From Sabulicella glaciei (GTDB taxonomy: Bacteria > Pseudomonadota > Alphaproteobacteria > Acetobacterales > Acetobacteraceae), in contig NZ_JAPFQI010000005.1 of assembly GCF_026183895.1 (NCBI RefSeq), forward strand, positions 1 to 64,000: 64,000 nucleotides of DNA, given 5' to 3'. Positions 8,883 to 17,134 of this stretch are shown here, piece after piece. The notes beneath the pieces were generated by a model. It saw nothing but the letters and a program-made list of their open reading frames with translations. It had not been told where the DNA came from and ran no database searches. Position numbers and translations under genes: made by a program. Position 1 is the stretch's first letter. Each line of letters opens with the position of its first letter.

Positions 8883-8909
8883 CCGTCTCCGGCACCAGAC
8901 AGGAGACGG
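8883..8909 (+). promoter_or_regulatory. Hairpin enclosing the dapA-family ribosome site
   Basis: The arms ccgtctcc (8883-8890) and ggagacgg (8902-8909) form an 8-bp perfect stem with an 11-base loop. The AGGAG ribosome-binding sequence of the next gene lies in and beside the 3' arm, 6-10 bases before the ATG at 8915. Folding would mask it, so translation may be regulated or need helicase action. Confidence 0.4.
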
Positions 8910-8914
8910 ACCCT

Positions 8915-9835
8915 ATGCAAGAGAACCCCCTGGCCCCTGAAGGGCTTTGGCTGCCCCTCGTCACGCCCTTCCGCGAGGGCCAGCTCGACGAGACCTCGCT
9001 GCGGCGCCTAGTGCGGCACTACGCGGAGCAGCCCATTGACGGTCTGATCCTCGCTGCCACGACCGGCGAAGGGCTTTCCCTCGACGAGGAGGAGGTTGAG
9101 CGTCTCGTCTTCGTCGTCGCCGAAACCCTGGCCGCCGCTGGCCGGCCGCTTCCCCTTCTCCTTGGCCTGTCTGGAAGCGACACCCGCAAGGTCGCGAAGG
9201 GGCTGGCACGCAGCACTGCTTGGCCGCTCGACGGCTACCTCGTGACCTGCCCCTCCTACACGCGGCCATCCCAGGAAGGGATGATCGGTCACTTCTCCAC
9301 GCTGGCCGACGCCGCCGCTCGGCCGGTGATGATCTACAACATCCCCTATCGGACCGGCGTGAACCTCGGCAACGCGGCGATGCTGGAACTCGCCGCGCAC
9401 CCGAACATCGTCGGGGTGAAGGACTGTTCCGCCGACATGGCACAATCCTTCGAACTGCTGCGCCGCAAGCCGCCTGGCTTTGCCGTGCTCACCGGCGAGG
9501 ATGCCTTCTTCCACCCCATGCTGGCGCAGGGCGCCGATGGGGCCATCCTCGCCTCCGCCCATGTCGAGACGTGCCGCTTCGCCGCCGTGTGGGCCCGGAT
9601 GCGCGCGGGAGACGCGGCGGGGGCGCTGGCCGCGTGGCACGCGATCTGCGACCTGCCGCGCCTGCTCTTCGCGGAGCCGAGCCCGGCGCCCCTCAAGCAC
9701 TGGCTCTGGCGCGCCGGGCTGATCGACAGCCCGGAACTGCGGCTGCCGATGCTTCCGGCGAGCGACGGGCTCGCCGTCCGCATCGAGGCGGAGATGGACC
9801 GCTGCCAAGCCCTCCCCGCTCCGGCAGCTTGGTAG
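8915..9835 (+). CDS. DapA-family lyase (dihydrodipicolinate synthase-like)
   Basis: A 306-residue TIM-barrel protein. It has the family TTGEG substrate motif near residue 50, the catalytic tyrosine in IYNIPYRTG and the Schiff-base lysine in NIVGVKDC. DapA condenses pyruvate with aspartate semialdehyde in lysine synthesis; relatives cleave sialic acid or keto-deoxy sugar acids with the same residues. No lysine or sugar genes sit nearby, so dapA itself is the default call but not proven. Confidence 0.85.
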   Translation: MQENPLAPEGLWLPLVTPFREGQLDETSLRRLVRHYAEQPIDGLILAATTGEGLSLDEEEVERLVFVVAETLAAAGRPLPLLLGLSGSDTRKVAKGLARSTAWPLDGYLVTCPSYTRPSQEGMIGHFSTLADAAARPVMIYNIPYRTGVNLGNAAMLELAAHPNIVGVKDCSADMAQSFELLRRKPPGFAVLTGEDAFFHPMLAQGADGAILASAHVETCRFAAVWARMRAGDAAGALAAWHAICDLPRLLFAEPSPAPLKHWLWRAGLIDSPELRLPMLPASDGLAVRIEAEMDRCQALPAPAAW

Positions 9836-9842
9836 CGCATCG

Positions 9843-11009
9843 CTAGGTGGGGGTCGTCCGGAACAGCACCCCCGCCACCTCCGCGCCCTTTTCCACCCGC
9901 AGCGCGGCGTCGCGCCGCTCCTCCACGCGCAGCCCGGCTCCTTCCGCCAGAAGCGCCGCGTGGTTGGGGTTGTGGCGGAAGCGCAGCCCCTCGTGCAGCG
10001 CCACGGGGGCCTCGCCGCGCTCCAAACTGAACACCGCCGCGCCGCCCGGCCGCAGCGCGGCGCGGATCGCGGTAAAGGCGGGGGCAAGGTCGCCCAGGTA
10101 GTTCAGCACGTCCGCCGCCGCCACCACGTCCCAGGCGGCGGGGCGCTTCGGCAGGAACTCCAGCAGGTCGGCCTCGTGCAGCGCGTCGTAGATCCCACGC
10201 CCGCGCGCCTCCGCCAGCATGCGGGGCGACAGGTCCAGCCCTTCCAGCCGCGTCGCGAAGGGCTTCAGCGCCACGCCGGACAGGCCGGTGCCGCAGCCCA
10301 GGTCGAGCACGCGGCCCGGGGCGCGGTCCTCCAGCATCGCCGCCAGCAGGGCGGGCGTCCGGTAGCCCAGCGCCCCTTCCAGCTCCGCGTCGAAGCGCGG
10401 GGCGAAGGCGTCGAACAGCTCGCGCACGTAGCTGGCCGGGGCGCGGGGTGGCGCCTCGCCCTCGCCCAGCGCGGCCAGAAGGAACCCGGCCTGGGCGGCG
10501 AGCGGGCCGGACACGCGCCGCGCCACCTCCCGCGCCTCGTCACGCTCCCCCGTTTCCTTCAGGGCATGGGCCAGGGCCAGGGTGGCTTCCGGTGTCGGCG
10601 CGAGGCGCAGCGCCTCGCGAAGCGGGGCCAGCGCGGCCTGGGCCTCGCCCGCGGCCGTCAGTGCCTGGCCCAGGTTGCGCAGCGTCACCGCGTCATCCGG
10701 ACGCATCTCCAGCACGCGCCGCATCACCGCGACCGCGGGGCCCAGCTGCCCGGCCTCGGCCAGGGCCGCGCCCTGGTTGCTGAGGAACAGGGGCGAGTCC
10801 GGCATGGCCGCCACGGCCCGCGCCGCGTGCTCCAGCGCCGCGCGGAGGTCGCCGCGCTGCCGTGCCGCCACGCCCAGCAGGTTCTCCGCATCCGGATGCC
10901 CGGGGGCGAGGCGCATGGCGCGGCGATAGAACCCCTCCGCCCCCGCGATGTCGCCGGCGCGGTGGCGCTCCGCGCCGCGGCGGAGCAGGTCTTCGGCGGT
11001 GATCCTCAT
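9843..11009 (-). CDS. TPR-repeat plus class I SAM methyltransferase fusion
   Basis: A 388-residue protein with two parts. Residues about 1-165 form four or more tetratricopeptide repeats (for example GDIAGAEGFYRRAMRLAPGH). Residues about 200-388 form a Rossmann methyltransferase with the SAM-binding motif VLDLGCGTGLSG and the GLDLSPRMLAEA acidic turn. The TPR part probably recruits a protein partner or a glycan-assembly complex. The substrate is unknown. It converges on the dapA-family gene with an 7-base gap and is divergent from fabD. Confidence 0.85.
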   Translation of the reverse strand: MRITAEDLLRRGAERHRAGDIAGAEGFYRRAMRLAPGHPDAENLLGVAARQRGDLRAALEHAARAVAAMPDSPLFLSNQGAALAEAGQLGPAVAVMRRVLEMRPDDAVTLRNLGQALTAAGEAQAALAPLREALRLAPTPEATLALAHALKETGERDEAREVARRVSGPLAAQAGFLLAALGEGEAPPRAPASYVRELFDAFAPRFDAELEGALGYRTPALLAAMLEDRAPGRVLDLGCGTGLSGVALKPFATRLEGLDLSPRMLAEARGRGIYDALHEADLLEFLPKRPAAWDVVAAADVLNYLGDLAPAFTAIRAALRPGGAAVFSLERGEAPVALHEGLRFRHNPNHAALLAEGAGLRVEERRDAALRVEKGAEVAGVLFRTTPT

Positions 11010-11102
11010 GCCGCCCGGGTTACAGGGTCGCCGCTAAGTTGACACGGGGGGTCCGAGGGGCGAAAGCCGCCGCCAACGCCACAGGACAGACACGGAACCG
11101 CC

Positions 11103-12056
11103 ATGTCGCTCGCTTTCGTCTTTCCCGGCCAGGGCTCCCAGGTGCCCGGCATGGGACGCGACCTCGCCGAGGCCTTCCCGGTCGCGCGCGAAACCTTCGA
11201 GGAGGTGGACGAGGCGCTGAAGCAGAAGCTGTCGCGCCTGATGTTCGACGGCCCGGCCGAGGAGCTGACGCTGACCGCCAACGCCCAGCCGGCGCTGATG
11301 GCCGTTTCCGTCGCCGTGGCGCGGGTGCTGGCCAAGGAAGGCGGCTTCGACCTGTCGCGGCAGGTTTCGCTCGTCGCCGGCCACTCGCTCGGCGAGTACA
11401 GCGCGCTGACCGCCGCTGGCACCTTCGACCTCGCCACCGCCGCGCGCCTGCTGCGGCTGCGCGGCGAGTCCATGCAGAAGGCCGTTCCCGCCGGCGAGGG
11501 TGCCATGGCCGCCCTGCTGGGCGCCGAGGCCGAGGGGGCCCGCGCCGTCTGCGCCGACGCCGCCGAGGGCCCGGAAGGTCGCCAGGTGGTGGAGGTCGCC
11601 AACGACAATGGCGGCGGGCAGGTCGTCATTTCCGGCGCCCGCGCGGCGGTGGAGCGCGCGATCGAGAAGGCCAAGGAGGCCGGCATCAAGCGCGCCATGC
11701 TGCTGCCCGTCTCCGCGCCCTTCCATTGCTCGCTGATGGAACCCGCCGCGCGCGCGATGGAGGAGGCGCTGGCCAAGGCCGGGATGCAGGTCCCCGCCGT
11801 GCCCGTGGTGGCCAACGTGTCCGCCGCGCCGGTCAGCGACGTGGATGCCATCCGCGCGCTGCTGGTCCAGCAGGTGACCGGCACGGTGCGCTGGCGCGAA
11901 TGCGTCGCCGCCATGGCCGCGGCCGGCTGCATCCGCTTCGCCGAGATCGGCGCGGGCAAGGTGCTGACCGGGCTGATGAAGCGCAATGCCCCGGAGGCGA
12001 CCGCCGTGACCGTGGGCACGCCGGCCGAGGTCGAAGCCTTCCTGAAGTCGCTGTGA
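11103..12056 (+). CDS. fabD: Malonyl-CoA:ACP transacylase
   Basis: A 317-residue cytoplasmic enzyme that loads malonyl groups onto acyl carrier protein. The FPGQGSQVPGMG start, the nucleophile motif GHSLGEYSAL, the APFHCSLM histidine region and VGTPAEVEAFLKSL at the end are diagnostic. Its stop overlaps the GTG start of a GNAT gene, followed by fabG, so these three form an operon. The usual following genes acpP and fabF are absent here. Confidence 0.95.
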   Translation: MSLAFVFPGQGSQVPGMGRDLAEAFPVARETFEEVDEALKQKLSRLMFDGPAEELTLTANAQPALMAVSVAVARVLAKEGGFDLSRQVSLVAGHSLGEYSALTAAGTFDLATAARLLRLRGESMQKAVPAGEGAMAALLGAEAEGARAVCADAAEGPEGRQVVEVANDNGGGQVVISGARAAVERAIEKAKEAGIKRAMLLPVSAPFHCSLMEPAARAMEEALAKAGMQVPAVPVVANVSAAPVSDVDAIRALLVQQVTGTVRWRECVAAMAAAGCIRFAEIGAGKVLTGLMKRNAPEATAVTVGTPAEVEAFLKSL

Positions 12057-12514
12057 TCCAGCTTTCCGACGACCCAACGCCGGAGGAGCGCCAGGCGGTG
12101 CTCGACGCCATCGTCGCGTTCAACGACGCGGCGACCGGCGCGAAGGCGGAAACGCAGGCCTTCTCCGCGCTGGTGAAGGATGAGGAGGGGCGCACCCTCG
12201 GCGGGGCAATCGGCTATTCCCGCCACGGCTGGCTCTACATCGAGCTCCTGCACCTCCCCGAGGCGATGCGCGGCCAGGGCACCGGCACGCGGATCATGGA
12301 GGCGGCGGAGGCGGAAGCGCGGCGGCGCGGCCTCCTCGGCATCCACCTCGATACCTTTTCCTTCCAGGCGCCCGGCTTCTACGAGCGGCTGGGCTTCGCG
12401 CGCATGGGCACGCTGCGGGACCACCCGCCGGGCCACGCCATCCACTGGTACGCCAAACGCTTCGATGCAGGACCTCCGTCCGGCGAGGCCAAGCACCACT
12501 CAGGAGACGCATGA
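12053..12514 (+). CDS. GNAT-family N-acetyltransferase inserted between fabD and fabG
   Basis: A 153-residue protein with a GTG start overlapping the fabD stop (GTGA) and an end overlapping the fabG start (ATGA). Acetyl-CoA motif A is in LPEAMRGQGTGTRIMEAAE, and FYERLGFARMGTL is the C-terminal GNAT strand-helix. The translational coupling on both sides suggests expression with fatty-acid synthesis, but the acceptor is unknown. An unrelated GNAT transferred into the operon is the alternative. Confidence 0.82.
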   Translation: MIQLSDDPTPEERQAVLDAIVAFNDAATGAKAETQAFSALVKDEEGRTLGGAIGYSRHGWLYIELLHLPEAMRGQGTGTRIMEAAEAEARRRGLLGIHLDTFSFQAPGFYERLGFARMGTLRDHPPGHAIHWYAKRFDAGPPSGEAKHHSGDA

Positions 12515-13251
12515 TGTTCGACCTTTCCGGCAAGATCGCCCTGGTGACCGGCGCCTCCTCGGGCATTGGCGTCAGCATCGCCGAAGCGCTGCACGCGAAC
12601 GGCGCCACGGTGGTGCTGACCGGGCGGCGCGAGGCCGAACTGCGCGCCGTCGCGGAAGGGCTGGGCGAGCGCGCTTCCATCCAGGTGGCCGACCTCAACG
12701 ACCCCGCCGCCCCCGCCGCGCTGGTGGAAGCGGTGGAGGGCGCGCACGGCAAGCTCGACATCCTGGTGAACAATGCCGGCTTCACCCGCGACATGCTGGC
12801 GCTGCGCATGGGCGACGAGGACTGGAACGCGGTGCTGGAGGTGGATCTGAACGCCCCCTTCCGCCTCGCCCGCGCCGCGCTGCGCGGCATGATGAAGCGC
12901 CGCTCCGGGCGCATCGTTTCCATCGCCTCCATCGTCGGCGTCACCGGCAATGCGGGGCAGGCGAACTACGCCGCCGCGAAGGCCGGGCTGATCGGCATGA
13001 GCAAGGCGCTGGCGCAGGAAGTCGCGCCGCGCGGCGTGACGGTGAACGTGGTCGCGCCGGGCTTCATCGCCACGCCAATGACCGACAAGCTGAACGAGGC
13101 GCAGAAGACCGCGCTGCTGGGCCGCATCCCGCTGGCCAAGATGGGCGAGCCGAAGGACGTCGCCGCCGCCGTCGCCTATCTCAGCAGCGACGAGGCGGCC
13201 TGGGTCACCGGCACCACGCTGCACGTCAATGGCGGCATGCTGATGGTCTGA
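12511..13251 (+). CDS. fabG: 3-oxoacyl-ACP reductase
   Basis: A 246-residue short-chain dehydrogenase. It reduces 3-oxoacyl-ACP with NADPH in the fatty-acid elongation cycle. The cofactor motif TGASSGIGVS, the NNAGFTRD stretch typical of FabG, the catalytic serine in IVSIASIVG and the YAAAKAG tyrosine/lysine pair are all present. Two consecutive ATG codons could start it (12511 or 12514). A structured repeat begins directly after the stop codon instead of the usual acpP gene. Confidence 0.93.
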   Translation: MMFDLSGKIALVTGASSGIGVSIAEALHANGATVVLTGRREAELRAVAEGLGERASIQVADLNDPAAPAALVEAVEGAHGKLDILVNNAGFTRDMLALRMGDEDWNAVLEVDLNAPFRLARAALRGMMKRRSGRIVSIASIVGVTGNAGQANYAAAKAGLIGMSKALAQEVAPRGVTVNVVAPGFIATPMTDKLNEAQKTALLGRIPLAKMGEPKDVAAAVAYLSSDEAAWVTGTTLHVNGGMLMV

Positions 13252-13381
13252 TCCCCACGACAATTTTCCCGGACGCGATGCGCCCGGGAAAATCGCCGCG
13301 GGGGCTCCGTGAAGGGCGCTGGCTCTTCACGGTCTTCCCCGTTGCCGCGGCAGAGCCGCGGTGCCGACCGGGGCTTTCCGG
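13252..13381 (+). repeat. Structured intergenic repeat, copy 1 (after fabG)
   Basis: It begins on the base after the fabG stop with tccccacga. It contains three hairpins: attttcccgg/ccgggaaaat (13263-13293), ccgtgaag/cttcacgg (13307-13332) and ccgcggc/gccgcgg with loop aga (13345-13361), then a GCCGACCGG box. Its 3' half matches copy 3 (55001-55047) at about 42 of 47 bases. No T-run follows, so it is not an obvious intrinsic terminator. Confidence 0.75.
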
Positions 13382-13411
13382 CCGGGCACGCGTCCCCGGT
13401 TGGGCCAGGCG

Positions 13412-14290
13412 TCACTTGGCGCGCGTCGCGGCCTCGTAGTCGCGCATCAGCGTCTCGGTGATCTGGCCGGGGGTGAAGTCCTGGTCGCCGATGCGGCGGA
13501 TCGGCGTCACCTCGGCGGCCGTGCCGGCCACGAAGGCCTCGGTGGCGCGGGGCAGTTCCTCCGGCTTGATGACGCGCTCCACCACCTTCATCTGGCGCTT
13601 CTTGGCCAGCCCCATCACCGTGCGGCGGGTGATGCCGTCCAGGAAGCAGGTGGGGGTCGGAGTGTGCAGCTCGCCGTCGAAGACGAAGAAGGCGTTGGCG
13701 CCCGTCGCCTCGGCCACGTCGCCCTTGTAGTCCAGCATCATCGCGTCGTCCGCGCCCTCGTCCATCGCGGCATGCTTGCTCAGCGTGCCGATCATGTAGA
13801 GGCCGGCGGCCTTGCTGGCGGTGGGGGCAGTGGCGGGGTCCGGCCGGCGCCACTTCGCCCAAGCCAGGTTGATCCCCTTCATGCGCTGCTCGACGCCGAA
13901 ATACGCGCCCCATTCCCACACGGCGATGGCGACGTTTACCCCCGCCTGCTGCGCCGCCACCCCCATCTCGCCCGATCCGCGCCAGGCGATGGGGCGCACA
14001 TAGGCGTCCGTCAGGCCATTGGCCTTGATCGTCGCGTCGCAGGCGGCGTCGATCTCGTCGGCCGAGTACGGCACCTGGAAGCCCAGGATGCGCGCCGAGT
14101 TGAGGAGCCGGTCCGTGTGCTCGCGCAGCTTGAAGATGCGGCCATCGTAGCAGCGCTCGCCCTCGAACACGGCCGAGGCATAATGCAGGCCGTGGCTCAA
14201 GACATGCAGATTGGCGTCGCGCCACGGGCGCATCTCGCCGTTCCACCAGATGAAGCCGTCGCGGTCGTCGTAGGGAACCAGGGCCACCAC
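13412..14290 (-). CDS. ilvE: Branched-chain amino acid aminotransferase
   Basis: A 292-residue fold-type IV PLP enzyme for the last step of Val, Leu and Ile synthesis. Landmarks are HGLHYASAVFEGERCYDG near the start, the PLP lysine in TASKAAGLYMIG, DVAEATGANAFFVFDG, and FVAGTAAEVTPIRRIGD. It is convergent with the fabD-fabG operon and divergent from the MarR gene. Length and motifs match the alphaproteobacterial form. Confidence 0.93.
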   Translation of the reverse strand: MVALVPYDDRDGFIWWNGEMRPWRDANLHVLSHGLHYASAVFEGERCYDGRIFKLREHTDRLLNSARILGFQVPYSADEIDAACDATIKANGLTDAYVRPIAWRGSGEMGVAAQQAGVNVAIAVWEWGAYFGVEQRMKGINLAWAKWRRPDPATAPTASKAAGLYMIGTLSKHAAMDEGADDAMMLDYKGDVAEATGANAFFVFDGELHTPTPTCFLDGITRRTVMGLAKKRQMKVVERVIKPEELPRATEAFVAGTAAEVTPIRRIGDQDFTPGQITETLMRDYEAATRAK

Positions 14291-14432
14291 TCATCCTCCT
14301 TGCCCGGACCGGCCCCGTGCCGACCCGAATGGAACGCCGACTAGGCTTTCCGCGCATCAATCGTTCGTTCTATGCTTCGCTTCTAGAAGGTCCGCAAAAA
14401 ATGTGTCAATCTTACTGACCGAAAAAGGACGC

Positions 14433-14984
14433 ATGCCAGCCATGCCGGAACGCCCCGCCAGTCCGCCGCCCGCCGGCCGGAACCTGCTCTTCCTGCGCGA
14501 GGAGGAGCTGCGTCTCGCCCAGGACCTGCTGTATTTCGGCTATCGCGACTTCACCGCCGGGGCGGACCGCATCCTGGACGGGCTGGGCATGGGCCGGGCG
14601 CATCACCGCGTGATCCACTTCGTCGGCCGCGCCCCCGGCATCAAGGTGGGCGAGCTGCTCGCCATCCTCGCCATCACCAAGCAGTCCTTGGGCCGCGTGC
14701 TCCAGCCGCTGATCGAGCAGGGCTACGTGCGCCAGTCGCCCGGGCTGACGGACAAGCGCCAGCGCCTGCTCCACCTCACCCCCACCGGCGAGGCGCTGGA
14801 GCGCCAGTTGTTCGAGGCGCAGCGCGAATGGGTGCTGCGCGCCTATCGCGAGGCCGGTCCGCAGGCGGTGGAAGGGTTCCGTCAGGTGATGCGCGGCCTG
14901 ATGGGCCCCGAGGCCCGCGCCCAGTTCGAGGGGCTGGAGCGGCAATCCGGCCGCGCCCGCCCCGCCTTTCTCCGGAGCGCCTGA
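14433..14984 (+). CDS. MarR-family transcriptional regulator
   Basis: A 183-residue winged-helix protein. The DNA-binding core is the HHRVIHFVGRAPGIKVGELL helix, ITKQSLGRVLQPLIEQGYV as recognition helix, and the wing in TDKRQRLLHLTPTGEAL. I chose the ATG at 14433 because an AAAGGAC ribosome site precedes it; a GTG at 14403 would add ten residues. It sits 3 bases before a response-regulator gene, so the three regulators probably form one transcript. The ligand and targets are unknown. Confidence 0.88.
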   Translation: MPAMPERPASPPPAGRNLLFLREEELRLAQDLLYFGYRDFTAGADRILDGLGMGRAHHRVIHFVGRAPGIKVGELLAILAITKQSLGRVLQPLIEQGYVRQSPGLTDKRQRLLHLTPTGEALERQLFEAQREWVLRAYREAGPQAVEGFRQVMRGLMGPEARAQFEGLERQSGRARPAFLRSA

Positions 14985-14987
14985 GCC

Positions 14988-15692
14988 ATGCCCGATTCCG
15001 GTGCCGATCTCCTCGTCGTGGACGACGATGCGCGGCTGCGCTCCCTGCTCCAGCGCTTCCTGGCCGAGCAGGGGCACAACGTGGCCGTCGCGGCCGATGC
15101 GGCGGAAGCGCGCGCGGCACTGGCCGCGATGGCTTTCGACCTCCTGGTCCTCGACGTGATGATGCCCGGCGAGACCGGGCTGGAACTGGCGGAGGCGCTG
15201 CGCCGCGGGGGAATGGAGACGCCCATCCTCATGCTCACCGCCCGGGGCGACCCGGATGACCGCGTGGCGGGCTTCGAGCACGGCGCCGACGACTATCTCG
15301 CCAAGCCCTTCGACCCGCGCGAGCTGGCGCTGCGCATCCGCACCATCCTGCGCCGCGCCGCCCCACACGCCCCGCCCTCCCCCGCGCCCTCCGGCCCCAT
15401 CCGACTCGGCGAGCGCTGGTTCGACCCCGACCGCTCGGAACTGCGCGGGCCGGAAGGAACCCTGCGCCTGACGGGCGGCGAGGCCGCCCTGCTCGCCGCC
15501 CTGGCCGCCCGGGCCGGGGAGGTGCTGTCGCGCGAGGAGATCGCCGCCGCCATCGGCACGCCCGAGGCCGGCGAGCGCTCGGTGGACGTGCAGGTGACGC
15601 GTCTGCGCCGCAAGATCGAGATCGACCCGCGCGAGCCGCGCTTCCTCCACACCATCCGCCACCGCGGCTACGTGCTGCGCCCGGGGCCGTGA
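14988..15692 (+). CDS. OmpR/PhoB-family response regulator
   Basis: A 234-residue two-domain regulator. The receiver has the acidic pocket VVDDD (residues 11-14), the phospho-acceptor D56 in LLVLDVMMPGETG and K105 in DDYLAKPF. A proline-rich linker leads to a winged-helix effector ending VTRLRRKIEIDP and RHRGYVLRPG. It is translated by coupling to the kinase, whose GTG overlaps its stop. With the MarR gene before it, this is a gene order I recall from Acetobacteraceae; the stimulus is not known. Confidence 0.92.
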   Translation: MPDSGADLLVVDDDARLRSLLQRFLAEQGHNVAVAADAAEARAALAAMAFDLLVLDVMMPGETGLELAEALRRGGMETPILMLTARGDPDDRVAGFEHGADDYLAKPFDPRELALRIRTILRRAAPHAPPSPAPSGPIRLGERWFDPDRSELRGPEGTLRLTGGEAALLAALAARAGEVLSREEIAAAIGTPEAGERSVDVQVTRLRRKIEIDPREPRFLHTIRHRGYVLRPGP

Positions 15693-17044
15693 CGCCGCTC
15701 CGCCCGGACAAGCGACTGTTGCGCCCGCTTGGCGCCCTGCTGCCGCGCGGCCTCTTCGCGCGCACCCTGCTGATCCTGCTGTTGCCCATGGTGATCCTGC
15801 AGGGCGTGGCGCTGCAGCTTTTCTACGGTGGGCATCTCGATGTCATCTCCCGCCGCCTCGCGGGCGCGCTGGCCGGCGACGTGTCCTTCGTGGCGGAACT
15901 GCTGACCCAGATGCCGGAGGAATCGCACCCGCTGATCCTGCGCGAGGGGAATTTCCGCCTCGGCCTCGCCCTGTCCTGGCAGCCGGGGCGCGGCTTCTCC
16001 GGCCCGACCCAGCGCGCGCCCTGGATGTCCTTCCTCCCGCTGGAGCGCGACCTCGACCAGGCGCTGCGCGAGCAGATGCCCCACCCCTTCGATGCCGACT
16101 GGCACAGCGACCCGCAGAGCATCGTCATCCGCGTCGGCCTGCCCACGGGGTTGCTGTCGGTGGAGGCACCGCGCAAGCGCCTCCTGTCCACCACCCTCTA
16201 TGTCTTCGTGATCTGGCTCGTCGGCTCCGCCCTGCTGGCCGGGGCGGTGGCGGTGATGTTCCTGAAGAACCAGGTGCGCGCCATCCGCCGCCTCGCCACC
16301 GCCGCCGAGGATTTCGGCCTGGGGCGGGACAGCGGGGCGATCAAGCCCGAGGGCGCGCGCGAGGTCCGGCAGGCGGCGCTGGCCTTCAACAACATGCAGG
16401 AGCGCATCCTGCGCTTCGTGTCCCAGCGGACGGAGATGCTGGCCGGCATCTCCCACGACCTCCGCACGCCGCTCACCCGCATGCGGCTAACCCTGGCCAT
16501 GCTCCCCCCCGACCCGCAGACCGAGGAGGACCTCGCCGCCCTTGGGGAGGATGTGGAGGAGATGGAGCGGCTGGTGGAAACCTACCTCGCCTTCGCCCGC
16601 GGCGAGGGGACGGAGCAGGCGCGCGACACAAACCTGTCCAGCCTGGTGGCCGAGGTGGCGGAAAAGGCCCGCCGCGCCGGCGCCCAGGTGGAGGTCCAGG
16701 CACCCGAGCACCTGTCGCTGCGCCTGCGGGGCGACGCGCTGAAGCGGGCGCTCGGCAACCTCCTCGACAATGCCCGCCGCCACGCCGAGCGGATCGCCGT
16801 CGCCGTGTCCGAGGCGCGCGAGGCCGGGCGGGACTGGGCCGAGATCACGGTGGACGATGACGGCCCCGGCATTCCCGCCGCCCAGCGCAACGAGGCCTTC
16901 CGCCCCTTCGCCTCGGGCTCCGCCACCGGCACGGGGCTCGGCCTCGCCATCGCGCGCGACATCGTCCGCGCCCATGGCGGCGAGATCCTGCTGGAGGAAA
17001 GCCCGATGCGCGGCCTGCGCGCCCGCATCCGCCTGCCGGTCTGA
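15689..17044 (+). CDS. EnvZ-like sensor histidine kinase
   Basis: A 451-residue inner-membrane kinase. Two hydrophobic segments (about 24-46 and 168-191) enclose a periplasmic sensor of about 120 residues, followed by HAMP, the H-box with H256 in GISHDLRTPLTRMRL, the N-box NLLDNARRHA, DDDGPGIP and GTGLGLAIA of the ATPase. The HDLRTPLTR form is typical of EnvZ. The GTG start overlaps the regulator stop by 4 bases. It should phosphorylate the adjacent regulator. Confidence 0.92.
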   Translation: MTPLRPDKRLLRPLGALLPRGLFARTLLILLLPMVILQGVALQLFYGGHLDVISRRLAGALAGDVSFVAELLTQMPEESHPLILREGNFRLGLALSWQPGRGFSGPTQRAPWMSFLPLERDLDQALREQMPHPFDADWHSDPQSIVIRVGLPTGLLSVEAPRKRLLSTTLYVFVIWLVGSALLAGAVAVMFLKNQVRAIRRLATAAEDFGLGRDSGAIKPEGAREVRQAALAFNNMQERILRFVSQRTEMLAGISHDLRTPLTRMRLTLAMLPPDPQTEEDLAALGEDVEEMERLVETYLAFARGEGTEQARDTNLSSLVAEVAEKARRAGAQVEVQAPEHLSLRLRGDALKRALGNLLDNARRHAERIAVAVSEAREAGRDWAEITVDDDGPGIPAAQRNEAFRPFASGSATGTGLGLAIARDIVRAHGGEILLEESPMRGLRARIRLPV

Positions 17045-17134
17045 GCACCTTGATCTTCCGCCCGTTCGCGGCGATTGTGCGCCCATCTCCGGGCGCCCTT
17101 CGACGCGCCTGATTCACAATGACCAGGACGCGTG

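Noticed and set aside
8883-8909. Lysine riboswitch before dapA
   Set aside because: The region is far too short and lacks the five-helix core; only a simple hairpin over the ribosome site is present.
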